In this document: in pieces, positions 1 through 8,112 of the stretch
How the letters are laid out: the number at the start of each line of letters is the position of its first letter
Position numbering within the stretch: the first letter of the stretch is position 1
Assembly: GCF_000744225.1 (NCBI RefSeq)
Contig: NZ_JQLN01000005.1
Location: 1,550,001-1,614,000, forward strand
DNA length: 64,000 nt
Source: Kitasatospora mediocidica KCTC 9733
GTDB taxonomy: Bacteria; Actinomycetota; Actinomycetes; Streptomycetales; Streptomycetaceae
Reading direction: 5' to 3'
Notes under the pieces: generated by a model
The model's input: the letters and a program-made list of their open reading frames with translations, nothing else
Databases searched by the model: none
What the model was told of the DNA's origin: nothing
Position numbers and translations under genes: made by a program

Positions 1-57
1 TCCCTGGGAATGACAGGGCCACCCTGGCAGGGGCCCGTTCGGGTCACACTGGATTCC

Positions 58-912
58 ATGGTCGAGAGCCGATTGATCGATGACAGCCTGGGCAGCTACC
101 TGCGGACCCGGCGGTCCCAGCTGACGCCCCAGGACGCTGCTCTGCCCTCGCCGGCGACGGGCCGACGCAGGGTTCCGGGCCTGCGACGGGAGGAGGTTGC
201 CGAACTCGTCGGCGTCAGTATCGATTACTACGTGCGGCTTGAGCAGGGCCGGGCGGACCGTCCCTCCGACGCCGTCCTGGAGGCGCTCAGCCGGGCGTTG
301 CGGCTGGGCCCAGCTGAGCGCACGCACCTCTTCGACCTGGCCCGGCGGGGCCGTCCGCACCGAGCCGAACGTCCTGAGGTCCTGCGACCGGGACTGACCC
401 GCGTGGTCGACGCCTTCACCACGACGCCGGCGATGGTGATGAACGCTTATACCGACGTCCTCGCCTGGAACCCGCTGGCCGCCGCGCTCATCTGCGACTT
501 CGCAGGACTGACGGCGCAGGAACGGAACATGGCCCGCTTGATCTTCCTGGATCCCGCCAGCCGCGAGGTCCACGTCGACTGGGACCGGGCGGCCCATGAC
601 ACGGTGGGAATCCTGCGGATGGCGGCCGGCCGGCAGCCCCACCAACCGGCACTCGTCCGGCTCGTCGGCGAACTCTCGCTGGGCAGCGAGACCTTCCGCA
701 GGATGTGGGCCACCCACCACGTCCACGAGAAGACCCACGGGCCGAAGGCCTTCCGCCACCCGCTCGCCGGCGAACTGGCGCTGCAGTACGAGAGTTTCCA
801 CGTCCCCGGGCGCGCCCGCCACACGCTCGTTGTCTACACCGCCCCTGCCGGCAGCCCGGCCGCCGAGGCGCTCAACTTCCTCGGGAGCATGCTGCCGCAT
901 CCGCCGGGCTGA
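58..912 (+). CDS. XRE-family regulator with MmyB-type ligand-binding domain
   Basis: Predicted DNA-binding transcription factor of 284 residues. The N-terminal helix-turn-helix covers about residues 10-90 and includes the recognition segment ELVGVSIDYYVRLEQGR. The rest resembles the MmyB-type sensor domain common in streptomycete XRE proteins, with WNPLAAAL and the FRHPLAGELAL stretch near the C-terminus. I chose the ATG at 58 over the in-frame ATG at 10 because homologous proteins normally begin shortly before the LGSYLRTRR stretch; the ribosome site (GGA) is weak for either start. The flavin monooxygenase gene follows on the same strand after about 115 bases, so this protein may control it. 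The ligand is unknown. Such regulators often accompany single oxidoreductase genes. Confidence 0.85.
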   Translation: MVESRLIDDSLGSYLRTRRSQLTPQDAALPSPATGRRRVPGLRREEVAELVGVSIDYYVRLEQGRADRPSDAVLEALSRALRLGPAERTHLFDLARRGRPHRAERPEVLRPGLTRVVDAFTTTPAMVMNAYTDVLAWNPLAAALICDFAGLTAQERNMARLIFLDPASREVHVDWDRAAHDTVGILRMAAGRQPHQPALVRLVGELSLGSETFRRMWATHHVHEKTHGPKAFRHPLAGELALQYESFHVPGRARHTLVVYTAPAGSPAAEALNFLGSMLPHPPG

Positions 913-1029
913 GCTGGGCGGCAGAGATCCGATATGGCGCGGTGTCAGGTGTGTGGGGCGACCATATGCTGGGCAGTCAAGATCCGTCGTGGGTCGGGAC
1001 TGTGTCGGGTCGGGTGGGTGGAGGAAGCC

Positions 1030-2322
1030 TTGAGCGTGTGCGTCATAGGCGCGGGTCTGTCGGGGTTGGCAGCCGGCTATGCGCTCAGGGGGCGGGGGAT
1101 CGAGTTCGTCTGTCTGGAGCGGGCGGCGGATGTCGGGGGGATCTGGCGGATGCCGGGGGCGGGGGAGGCGGGGCCGGCGTATCGGGCTTTGCATCTGAAC
1201 AGTGCCAAGCAGTTGACGGGGTATGCGGATTTCCCGATGGCGGCGGAGTTGCCGCTGTACCCGCGGCACAGTGATGTCGCCGCCTATCTGCGGTCCTTCG
1301 CCGAGTGGGCCGGGTTGTTGCCCCATATCGAGTTGGGCACCGAGGTGGTCTCCGTTCGGCAGGGGGCTGACGGGGTGTGGAGCGTGACCAGCCGGGATGC
1401 CCAAGGGGGTGAGGCGGTACGGCGGTTCGACCAGGTGATCGTTGCTTCCGGGCATCATTCGGAGCCGGCGCTGCCCGATCCGCTGCCGCCGGGGGCCGGG
1501 TCCTTCGGGGGGAGGATTCTGCATTCGATGGACTACCTGGACGGCGCGGAGTTCGCCGGGCAGCGGGTGGTCGTGGTGGGGCTCGGGGCGTCGGGGGTGG
1601 ACATCGCCGCGGATCTGTCGCGGCATGCCGAGCGGACGGTGATCTCGGTTCGGCGGGGGCTGCACATCGTGCCGAAGCAGCTGTACGGGATGTCGGTGGA
1701 CCTGATCGCGGAGGCTTCGTGGTTCACCGAGAAGCCCTTCGAGGAGCAGCGGCGGTTCGTCGAGGAGGCGCTGTTGGTGGCGCGTGGCAGGTTGTCGGAC
1801 TACGGGTTGCCGGAGCCCGATCATCCGATCTTCTCCTCGGCGGTGACCATCTCGGACGAGATCCTCAGCCGGATACGGCACGGCGCGGTGGTCCCCAAGC
1901 CCGCGGTCGCCGCGCTGGACGGTGACCGGGTCTGCTTCGCCGACGGGACCTCGGTGGAGGCGGACGCGATCGTGTACTGCACCGGTTTCCGGATGGCCTT
2001 CCCGTTCCTGCCCGCCGGATCTCCGACGGCAGGTCCGCAGGGGCCGGTCGAGCTGTACCGGCGTATCGTCGCACCGGATCGGCCCGGCCTGCTCTTCCTG
2101 GGGCTGATCCGACCGGTGGGCTCGATCACGCGCCTGGTGGAGGCGCAGGCGCGGTGGGTGGCGCGGATCGTCGACGGGGAGGTCGCGCTGCCGGGTGCGG
2201 ACGTCATGCGCAAGGAGATCGACGGGTATCTGGGCGGCATCGCGACGCGCTACGGACTGAGCGCGGGCACCTCGGTGCAGGTCGACGTCGGTTCGTACCT
2301 GCGCGAGCTGCGGGAGGCGTAG
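1030..2322 (+). CDS. Flavin-containing monooxygenase, likely acting on (prenyl)tryptophan
   Basis: FAD/NADPH-dependent monooxygenase of 430 residues. Visible motifs are the N-terminal FAD fingerprint GAGLSG (residues 7-12), an FMO-type signature of the form FxGxxxHxxxY (FGGRILHSMDY) and a second Rossmann motif VVVGLGASG. The TTG at 1030 is preferred because GGAGGAAG lies just upstream; the open frame continues back to 934 without a ribosome site. It converges on a DMATS-type prenyltransferase gene. As I recall, the adjacent S. coelicolor pair SCO7467/SCO7468 (prenyltransferase plus FMO) converts tryptophan to a dimethylallyl-indole-3-acetonitrile. The same gene pairing here suggests a similar oxidative decarboxylation, but the regiochemistry and substrate are inferred. 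Confidence 0.87.
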   Translation: MSVCVIGAGLSGLAAGYALRGRGIEFVCLERAADVGGIWRMPGAGEAGPAYRALHLNSAKQLTGYADFPMAAELPLYPRHSDVAAYLRSFAEWAGLLPHIELGTEVVSVRQGADGVWSVTSRDAQGGEAVRRFDQVIVASGHHSEPALPDPLPPGAGSFGGRILHSMDYLDGAEFAGQRVVVVGLGASGVDIAADLSRHAERTVISVRRGLHIVPKQLYGMSVDLIAEASWFTEKPFEEQRRFVEEALLVARGRLSDYGLPEPDHPIFSSAVTISDEILSRIRHGAVVPKPAVAALDGDRVCFADGTSVEADAIVYCTGFRMAFPFLPAGSPTAGPQGPVELYRRIVAPDRPGLLFLGLIRPVGSITRLVEAQARWVARIVDGEVALPGADVMRKEIDGYLGGIATRYGLSAGTSVQVDVGSYLRELREA

Positions 2323-2337
2323 CTGCGGGAGGCGTAG
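2308..2337 (+). repeat. 15-bp tandem duplication carrying the FMO stop codon
   Basis: The unit CTGCGGGAGGCGTAG occurs twice head to tail (2308-2322 and 2323-2337), and a partial echo ending GGCGTAG follows. The first copy encodes the last residues and stop codon of the monooxygenase, so the duplication does not change the protein. Confidence 0.9.
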
Positions 2338-2363
2338 GGGCTGCCGGGGGCGTAGGGCGCGTC

Positions 2364-2412
2364 GGCAGCAGGTCCGCGGGAGTTGCGTGGGAGGTGTCGC
2401 GGACCTGCTGCC
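2364..2412. terminator. Bidirectional hairpin terminator between convergent genes
   Basis: Perfect 15-bp inverted repeat with arms at 2364-2378 (GGCAGCAGGTCCGCG) and 2398-2412, and a 19-base loop. It lies between the monooxygenase stop (2322) and the prenyltransferase stop (2420), where it could end both converging transcripts. There is no U-tract, as is usual in actinobacteria. Confidence 0.8.
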
Positions 2413-2419
2413 CCGGGTT

Positions 2420-3556
2420 TCAGCGGACGGCTGCGGCCTGGGCCGACAGCAGGGCCGGTGGCCGCACCGCGTAGGCCTCCGAGGAGATGTAGACGGTCAC
2501 CCGCGGCGGGCGGCCCTGCTGGTGGGCGAGGGCAAGGTAAGCGATGAGTCCCACACCGTCCTCCAGCCGCCGCGAGGTGGCGGCGGCCAGCGAGTCGAGC
2601 AGCTGGGCCGAGTCGACGCCGTAGCGGCGCAGCAGGACCAGCGCGCGGTCGAGGGCCTCTCCGTCGTGCCGGACGTAGTCGCGCACCGGGACGTAGAGGG
2701 TGAAGCCGCCCGGCAGGCCGGTCGCCGTTTCGGTGAAGGCGTGGCAGGCCTGGACGGGCCGGCGCTCCAGCAGGGTGTCCTCGCCGTCGTCGATCCCGGC
2801 GGCGGTGCGGAAGAACGCCTCGATCTCGGCGGGGGCGGGGCCGTCCTTCATCCGGGACAGGCTCCCCGCCGCCGCGGCCGACAGGTCGTGGTGCGCGGTG
2901 TAAACCTTCACCCGGGGGTCGTCCCAGTCGCCCAGGTCCAGGGCGAAGAACAGGAGGCGGTCGGCGTCCGGCAGCGTCGTGAACGCCTGTCGGTGGCCGA
3001 GCCGGCGCAGTGCCTCGCGGACGGTCTCGGCGGCGCGCGCTGCTCCGGAGGCCGCGGGGTTCAGGTAGACCTTGACCCGGGGGACGCCACCGGGACGCAG
3101 CTCCAGCGCGCACCAGAGGGCCAGCGGGCCGTGCGGGGACAGCGGGAAGAAGAGGTCCTCCAGCTCGTCCAGCCGGTCGGTGGCGACGTCCCAGCGCCGG
3201 GCGAGTGCGCGGACGGCCCGCAGTCCGCTGCGGCCGCTCTGTGCCAGGCTGCCGACGCCGCTGCCCGGTTCCAGCAGGACCCGCAGGGTCGGGGTCGTGC
3301 CGGGGACGAAGGAGAGCGAGAACTCCACCGGCGTGTGGTCGTCGGAGAGGAAGGAGCGGCTGCGGGCCGGCAGGGCCAGCGGCCGTTCGGCGACGGGTCC
3401 CAGCGCCGTGCGCAGGGTCTGCGCGTAGCCGGCGGCGTCGGCGGCGCCGAGGCCCGCGACCTCGCACAGCCGTAGCAGCTGGCGGGTGGTGTGACCGCCG
3501 AGCGTGTCGAGGGCGGCAGGGGCGAGGGCAGGGGATCTGTGCGGGAGGTCGATCAC
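2420..3556 (-). CDS. DMATS-type indole prenyltransferase (dimethylallyl-tryptophan synthase)
   Basis: Aromatic prenyltransferase of the ABBA/DMATS superfamily that would transfer a dimethylallyl group from DMAPP to an indole, probably L-tryptophan. It has 378 residues, normal for bacterial members. Family strands rich in basic residues and Tyr are visible: PRVKVYLNP, PRVKVYTAHHD and PRVTVYISSEAY, plus the segment GFTLYVPVRDYV. There is no DDxxD motif, as expected for the ABBA fold. The GTG at 3556 overlaps the stop codon of a 40-codon upstream ORF (GTGA), so translation is probably coupled. The open frame extends to 3751 but lacks a start with a ribosome site. It lies downstream of the conservon and P450 genes on the same strand and faces the flavin monooxygenase gene. 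Confidence 0.9.
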   Translation of the reverse strand: MIDLPHRSPALAPAALDTLGGHTTRQLLRLCEVAGLGAADAAGYAQTLRTALGPVAERPLALPARSRSFLSDDHTPVEFSLSFVPGTTPTLRVLLEPGSGVGSLAQSGRSGLRAVRALARRWDVATDRLDELEDLFFPLSPHGPLALWCALELRPGGVPRVKVYLNPAASGAARAAETVREALRRLGHRQAFTTLPDADRLLFFALDLGDWDDPRVKVYTAHHDLSAAAAGSLSRMKDGPAPAEIEAFFRTAAGIDDGEDTLLERRPVQACHAFTETATGLPGGFTLYVPVRDYVRHDGEALDRALVLLRRYGVDSAQLLDSLAAATSRRLEDGVGLIAYLALAHQQGRPPRVTVYISSEAYAVRPPALLSAQAAAVR

Positions 3557-3675
3557 CGGCCTGCCTGCCCGTGACCGCAGGACACCGTCCGGTGCCCGCC
3601 TGGCGGGTCGGGTATCGGAGGGTGTCCTGCGGCGGGGTGCTGGATGAAGTCGGCATCGGTGGAAACGTGCTCCAT
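3553..3675 (-). CDS. 40-residue leader ORF translationally coupled to the prenyltransferase
   Basis: Short ORF not recognised as any family. It starts MEHVSTDADFIQHPAAGH and ends SCGHGQAGR; it is rich in His, Pro and Gly and has one Cys. It has the strongest ribosome site of the locus (AGGAGG, 6 bases before ATG 3675). Its stop codon overlaps the GTG start of the prenyltransferase by the GTGA arrangement. A 12-bp inverted repeat lies inside it. Three readings are possible: a regulatory leader peptide, a coupling ORF that delivers ribosomes to a gene without its own site, or a small peptide product. It contains no Trp, so classic Trp attenuation is unlikely. Confidence 0.5.
   Translation of the reverse strand: MEHVSTDADFIQHPAAGHPPIPDPPGGHRTVSCGHGQAGR
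3575..3632 (-). promoter_or_regulatory. RNA inverted repeat inside the leader ORF
   Basis: Perfect 12-bp arms CCGCAGGACACC (3575-3586) and GGTGTCCTGCGG (3621-3632) enclose a smaller CCCGC/GCGGG hairpin. The structure sits just before the prenyltransferase start and inside the leader ORF, so translating ribosomes would melt it. That is consistent with translation-dependent control of the prenyltransferase. Confidence 0.5.
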
Positions 3676-3772
3676 GACGCCCTCCTGTCCTGATCAACAA
3701 CGGGGGAACTATCGCGCTGCTGAATACCCCTGATGGTGAGTCATCATGCACAGGTCAGGTAGCAGGAGTGGA

Positions 3773-5125
3773 TCACTTCGTCAGCCAGTTGAGGAACTGG
3801 CTCCACCGACCGGCCCGTTCGGAGGGGCGGTTCGGCTGGGCGGCCTGCTCGGTGCGGACGGACGGCTCCGGGCGGGCCTGCTGCGCGGGCCTGCGGGCGG
3901 GCTCGACCGGGGTGAACCGGGTGGGCAGCGCGACCAGGCCCCGGCTGAAGGGGCCGGGCCGCCAGGTCAGGCTCTCCTCCGGGACGGCGAGTTGGACGTC
4001 GGGGAGCTGGTTGAGCAGGTTCTCGATGGCGGTCACCGAGATCTGCCGGGCCGGGTCCTTGGACGGGCAGGCGTGCGGACCGGCGCCCCACGCCAGGTGG
4101 GCCCTGCTGCCCGCCTGCCGCTCGGCGGCGAGCGTCGGGCTGTTGTTGGCGGCGGCGAAGCTGACCAGCAGGAGGTCGCCCGCCCGCAGCTGCTGTCCGG
4201 CGAACTCCAGGTCGTGCGCCGGGTAGTGCGGCGCGAGGTTCGACATCGGGGGGTTCTCCCACAGCGTGTCGTCAATGGCCTCGTCGATCAGCCCGCCGGT
4301 GTGCGCGTACGCGTCGTGGGTGAGCAGCCGGTGCAGGGTGTTGCCGATGAGGTTGCCCAGCGCCTCGGTGCCGGCCGCCAGCAGGAGCGCGAGCTGATGG
4401 ACCATCTCGTCGTCCGTGAGCTTGGCCTGGTGCTGCATCAGCCACGAGGCGACGTCGTCGCCGGGCCTGGTCCGCTTGAGCGCGACGAGTTCGCCCACCG
4501 CGCCGAACAGCACCGCGGCCGCGTTCTCGGCGTTGATCCCGTCGAACATCCCGGAGATGCCGAACAGCACCCGGTCACCGATGTCGGCCGGGCAGCCGAA
4601 GAGCTCGTTGAAGACGAAGAGCGGCAGCTGCCGGGCGTAGTTGCCGAGCAAATCGGTCGAACCGCGGTAGCCGAACTGGGAGATGAGGTAGTCGGAGACC
4701 TGCTCGGTGCTGCGGGCCAAGCGCCGCGGGTCGACCCGGGCCATGCTGTCGGTGACCGCCTGGCGCAGCCGCAGATGCTCGGCGCCGTCGCTGAACATGC
4801 AGTTGGGCCGGTACGCCAGCAGCGGGACGACGGGGCTGTCCGGGGCGACGTGGCCCTCGTTGAAGGCCCGCCAGCGGCGCGCGTCCTTGCGGAAGGAGGC
4901 GGAGTCCTGCAGCAGGTTCAGCGCGGCCGAGTAGTCGGTGACGAGCGTGGCCTCCACCCCGGGAGCGAGCTCGACGGGCGCGGTCGGCCCGTAGCTGCGC
5001 AGGTAGGAGTAGTAGGCGTGCGGGTCGGCCGCGAACTCAGGTCCGTACAGCGGCACCCGGGCGCCGCTGCCGTGGGCCGGGCACCCCGGCGGGGGTGTCA
5101 CCGGGGCGGAGGATCGAGCGTCCAT
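3773..5125 (-). CDS. CYP157-like cytochrome P450 of a conservon (CvnE type), lacking ExxR
   Basis: P450-fold protein of 450 residues. The haem-ligand loop is AHLAWGAGPHACPSKD with the axial Cys at about residue 353. It deviates from the FxxGxHxCxG consensus in having W for F and S for the last G. The K-helix has DDTLW (residues 285-289) where other P450s carry ExxR; the CYP157 family of streptomycete conservons is known for EQSLW at this place. A proline- and charge-rich tail of about 45 residues follows the fold. The gene lies 15 bases after cvnD, the usual site of conservon P450s. It may act as a redox or signalling partner, or hydroxylate a small molecule; no substrate can be inferred. Confidence 0.88.
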   Translation of the reverse strand: MDARSSAPVTPPPGCPAHGSGARVPLYGPEFAADPHAYYSYLRSYGPTAPVELAPGVEATLVTDYSAALNLLQDSASFRKDARRWRAFNEGHVAPDSPVVPLLAYRPNCMFSDGAEHLRLRQAVTDSMARVDPRRLARSTEQVSDYLISQFGYRGSTDLLGNYARQLPLFVFNELFGCPADIGDRVLFGISGMFDGINAENAAAVLFGAVGELVALKRTRPGDDVASWLMQHQAKLTDDEMVHQLALLLAAGTEALGNLIGNTLHRLLTHDAYAHTGGLIDEAIDDTLWENPPMSNLAPHYPAHDLEFAGQQLRAGDLLLVSFAAANNSPTLAAERQAGSRAHLAWGAGPHACPSKDPARQISVTAIENLLNQLPDVQLAVPEESLTWRPGPFSRGLVALPTRFTPVEPARRPAQQARPEPSVRTEQAAQPNRPSERAGRWSQFLNWLTK

Positions 5126-5140
5126 GTCGGCTTGTTGCTC

Positions 5141-5752
5141 CTAGCTGGCACGGTCCAGCAAATAGCGGACCAGTGTGGTCAGTGCGGCGGCCGACGACTT
5201 CTCGTCGCGCGCGTCGCAGGTGACGACGGGGGTGTCGTCGAGGAGGTCGAGTGCCTCCCGCAGTGCCGCCTCGGCGCGCAGCGGATTGCCGTCGAAGTGG
5301 TTCACCGCGATCGCGTAGTCCAGGCCGTACTGCTCGATGAGGTCGATCACGGCGAAGGAGTCGGCGAGCCGCTCGGGGTCGACGAGGATCAGCGCGCCGA
5401 GGGCGCCCCGGGCCATGTCCTCCCACATCTGTACGAAGCGCAGCTGGCCGGGCGTGCCGAAGAGGTACAGCACCACCCGCTCGCTGAGGGTGAGGCGGCC
5501 GAAGTCCATGGCGACCGTGGTGGTGGTCTTGCCGCGGACTCCCTTGAGGTCGTCGACCGCCGCCGCCACCCGGGTCATCGTCTCCTCGGTGGACAGCGGC
5601 TCGATCTCGGAGATCGAACCGATGAACGTGGTCTTGCCCACCGCGAAGTGGCCGACCACGAGGATCTTGACGGCGGTCTGGGTGGCGCCGCCCTGGACGT
5701 ACTGCTGCGCGTCCAGACCCGGTGCGTCAGCCGAACTTGGCCTGGAGACCAT
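5141..5752 (-). CDS. CvnD-type small GTP-binding protein
   Basis: Ras-like GTPase subunit of the conservon signalling complex, 203 residues. Nucleotide motifs visible are the P-loop GHFAVGKTT (residues about 34-42), an FGTPGQ switch-II segment and NHFD as the base-recognition motif. It overlaps the end of cvnC by 26 bases, so the two are translationally linked. Conservon proteins form a membrane-associated assembly likened to eukaryotic G-protein-coupled systems, in which CvnD is the GTPase. Confidence 0.93.
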   Translation of the reverse strand: MVSRPSSADAPGLDAQQYVQGGATQTAVKILVVGHFAVGKTTFIGSISEIEPLSTEETMTRVAAAVDDLKGVRGKTTTTVAMDFGRLTLSERVVLYLFGTPGQLRFVQMWEDMARGALGALILVDPERLADSFAVIDLIEQYGLDYAIAVNHFDGNPLRAEAALREALDLLDDTPVVTCDARDEKSSAAALTTLVRYLLDRAS

Positions 5753-6104
5753 GCAGCACCTCCAACAGGATCTCCTTGTCGGCCTGGCGGGCGCGGGGCA
5801 CCGGTGGACGGGTGACGAGGTGGCCGCCCTCGGTGAGTCCGGCCAGGACGATCCGCACCACGCCCAGCGGCAGCTTGGTGTGCCCCGCGATCTCGGCGAC
5901 CGAGAGGTAGCCGGCGGAGCAGATGTCCAGCAGCCGCTGTTCCTCCGGCGACAGGTGCAGCGTCCGCTGCCCCTGCTCGGGCGCCGCCGTGAGCAGGGTG
6001 ATCAGCGAGAGCTGCTGGTCGTCGGGCAGCCCGCGCCCCTTGGTGATGACGTACGCCCGTACTAAGTCCGCGGATTCGAGCTCGAACTCCTCGGAACCGG
6101 TCAC
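5727..6104 (-). CDS. CvnC-type DUF742 protein
   Basis: 125-residue conservon component of the DUF742 family. It has a winged-helix-like core (LSVAEIAGHTKLPLGVVR) and the typical C-terminus ILLEVLHGLQAKFG. The GTG start at 6104 overlaps the cvnB stop by 4 bases. In conservons this protein binds the other Cvn subunits; whether it touches DNA is unclear. Confidence 0.93.
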   Translation of the reverse strand: MTGSEEFELESADLVRAYVITKGRGLPDDQQLSLITLLTAAPEQGQRTLHLSPEEQRLLDICSAGYLSVAEIAGHTKLPLGVVRIVLAGLTEGGHLVTRPPVPRARQADKEILLEVLHGLQAKFG

Positions 6105-6502
6105 TGGAACGCTCCGAGGTTCTCGCGCGGCGGCGCCGCCAGCACCTTGCCCAGCTGGCCGACGAGCTGCTGCATCCGGAAGGTGATGTCCTGCATGTCG
6201 ATGTCCAGGGAGGCGGAGACGCCCAGGTAGGCGCCCTCACCGGCGGAGATCAGGAACACCCAGCCGCCGTCGAACTCGACCAGGGTCTGCTGCCACCGCT
6301 GGCCGGGGCTGTCGCAGAAGAAGCCGAGCGAGCGGCTGAGCGACTGCACGCCGCTCATCGCGGCGGCGACCCGGTCCGCGTTGTCCTTGTCGAACTCCTT
6401 CGTCCGGGCCATCAGCAGACCGTCGGCGGAGATCAGGACCGCGTGCAGGGCCCCGGGTATCTCCAGGGCGCTGTCGAGCATCCATGACAGATCGTCGTTC
6501 AC
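6101..6502 (-). CDS. CvnB-type roadblock/LC7 protein
   Basis: 133-residue roadblock/LC7 domain protein, the conservon subunit thought to modulate the GTPase. Family features include DLSWMLDSALEIPGALHAVL at the N-terminus, ISADGLLMA and the conserved GGWVFLISAGEGAYLGV strand region. The GTG start at 6502 overlaps the cvnA stop (GTGA). Confidence 0.93.
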   Translation of the reverse strand: MNDDLSWMLDSALEIPGALHAVLISADGLLMARTKEFDKDNADRVAAAMSGVQSLSRSLGFFCDSPGQRWQQTLVEFDGGWVFLISAGEGAYLGVSASLDIDMQDITFRMQQLVGQLGKVLAAPPRENLGAFQ

Positions 6503-7764
6503 GAGAACTCATGCCCTTCACTGCTCGAAGCACGGGTGCTGGTCGCCTGGTCCGCGTCGTCCGGCTGGGTGGCCCGGCCGGACCGGGTGCCTCGCTGGAA
6601 GGCGCCCATGATCGCCGCGGCCTCGGCGCCGGAACGGGTCGAGCCGACCGGGACGGGCGTGGTGGGCGGCACGATCGCCATCGGCCGCTTGCGCCGGCGC
6701 AGCGGCAGTCCGTCGGCGGTCGAGGAGAGGGCCCGCTCGGGCTCGGACTCGACCGGTGTGGCGGCGGGTGCCACCGCGGGTGCCGGGACCGGTGCCGCCA
6801 TGGCCGGCTGCATCGGTGCCTGCATCGGTGCCTGCATCTGGGCGGACATCGGTGCGGACAGCGGGGCGGCGGGCATGGACGAGGCGGGAACCCGCTTCTC
6901 GGGCATGCCGGTGAGCAGGTCGTGCGGCAGCAGGACCACGGCGCGCACCCCTCCGTACGGGGACGAGGAGTCCACCGACACCTCGAAGCCGAAGCGTTCG
7001 CAGAGCACGCCGATCACGGCCATGCCGAACTGCGGCGGATTGCCGAGTCCCGCGACGCCCGAGACCCGCTCGCTGCTGAGCAGCTTCTCGGCGCGTGCCC
7101 GTTCCTCGTCGTTCATGCCGACACCGGCGTCGTCGACGACGATGACGACACCCTTGGGGACCGTCCGGATGTTGATCTCGACGACGGTGTCCGGGCTGGA
7201 GTAGCTGGTGGCGTTGTCGAGCAGTTCGGCGAGGGCCAGTGCCACCGGCTCGACGGCCCTGCTGGAGACGCCGAAGTCCACCTGGGAGAGGATCTCCACC
7301 CGCCGGAAGTGCCGGACGCGGCCCTGCGCGCTGCGCACCACGTCGTAGACCGACGCGGTGTCGCGGTGCCGTCCCAGCCAGCCGCCGCAGAGCACGGCGA
7401 TGGACTGTGCCCGTCGCCCGAACTGCGAGTTGGTGTGGTCGACTTCGAGCAGGTCCTGGAGGATCGCCGACTCGCCGTACTTGCTCTGCAGCCGGGACAG
7501 GATCAGCTGCTGCTCGGCGGCGAGGCCCTGCAGGGTCCGCATCGCGGACTTCAGCACCGTCTTCGTCGCCTCGTCAGCCTCTTCCTGGGCTGCCTCGACC
7601 GACTGGGTGTAGCGGTGCTCCAGATCGGAGTAGTGCTCCCTGAGCCCGTCGATCTCCTGCCGTGAGGCCAGAGCCGCCTTGCGTTGGCGGACGACGAGGG
7701 CGACCGCGACGACAAGGACGAGGACAAGAGCCCAAACCACCGGGTTCGCTGTGTATTTCGTCAT
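6499..7764 (-). CDS. CvnA-type membrane sensor with histidine-kinase-like ATPase domain
   Basis: First gene of the conservon, 421 residues. One N-terminal membrane helix (about residues 9-27, WALVLVLVVAVALVV) is followed by a helical linker and a kinase-like ATPase domain with N-box LAELLDNATSYSSPD and G-box DDAGVGMNDEE. The C-terminal tail is low-complexity (Ala/Pro/Met repeats such as QAPMQAPMQP) and ends in a disordered charged stretch. It is short for CvnA and has no large extracellular sensor domain, so a signal would have to be sensed in or near the membrane. The palindromes at 7828-7857 lie in its upstream region. Confidence 0.9.
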   Translation of the reverse strand: MTKYTANPVVWALVLVLVVAVALVVRQRKAALASRQEIDGLREHYSDLEHRYTQSVEAAQEEADEATKTVLKSAMRTLQGLAAEQQLILSRLQSKYGESAILQDLLEVDHTNSQFGRRAQSIAVLCGGWLGRHRDTASVYDVVRSAQGRVRHFRRVEILSQVDFGVSSRAVEPVALALAELLDNATSYSSPDTVVEINIRTVPKGVVIVVDDAGVGMNDEERARAEKLLSSERVSGVAGLGNPPQFGMAVIGVLCERFGFEVSVDSSSPYGGVRAVVLLPHDLLTGMPEKRVPASSMPAAPLSAPMSAQMQAPMQAPMQPAMAAPVPAPAVAPAATPVESEPERALSSTADGLPLRRRKRPMAIVPPTTPVPVGSTRSGAEAAAIMGAFQRGTRSGRATQPDDADQATSTRASSSEGHEFS

Positions 7765-8112
7765 AAGACTCTCTTCAGGCGACTGACGGCCGACTGCTGA
7801 ATCCCCGCCAGTGCAGGGTGAACCCGTCGCTTCGCAAGCGCGATGATCGTATCATCGGATGACAGGTCACCGACGAGTCGTCCAGATGTGAGGATGCGTC
7901 TCCTGTACGCAGAGCAACCGGAGTTGGGCGCAGTCGGCGCCGCGGGCGGACCGCCGCCGTCGGTCCCGGATGCGGACGGGCTGATCAGCGGGGGTGTCCG
8001 GGAGAGGGCTGTCCGGATCGGTGGAGGGCGGACGGTTCTGCCGCCCGGAGGGTGCTCGGTGGACGCACGATCTTCAGCTGACGCTCAGGTAACTCCCAGC
8101 CGGGAAAACGGC
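7765..8112. promoter_or_regulatory. Upstream region of the conservon, with two adjacent palindromes
   Basis: Gene-free stretch of about 350 bases upstream of cvnA. It contains CGCTT-CGC-AAGCG at 7828-7840 and, directly adjacent, CGATGAT-CGT-ATCATCG at 7841-7857. Both have a 3-base centre and lie 65-93 bases before the cvnA start, a sensible operator position. No convincing -35/-10 pair or ORF was found in the rest. Confidence 0.45.

Noticed and set aside
3746..5815. A 689-codon + frame across the P450 and cvnD.
   Set aside because: Antisense shadow; the minus-strand genes have full motifs and operon-style overlaps.
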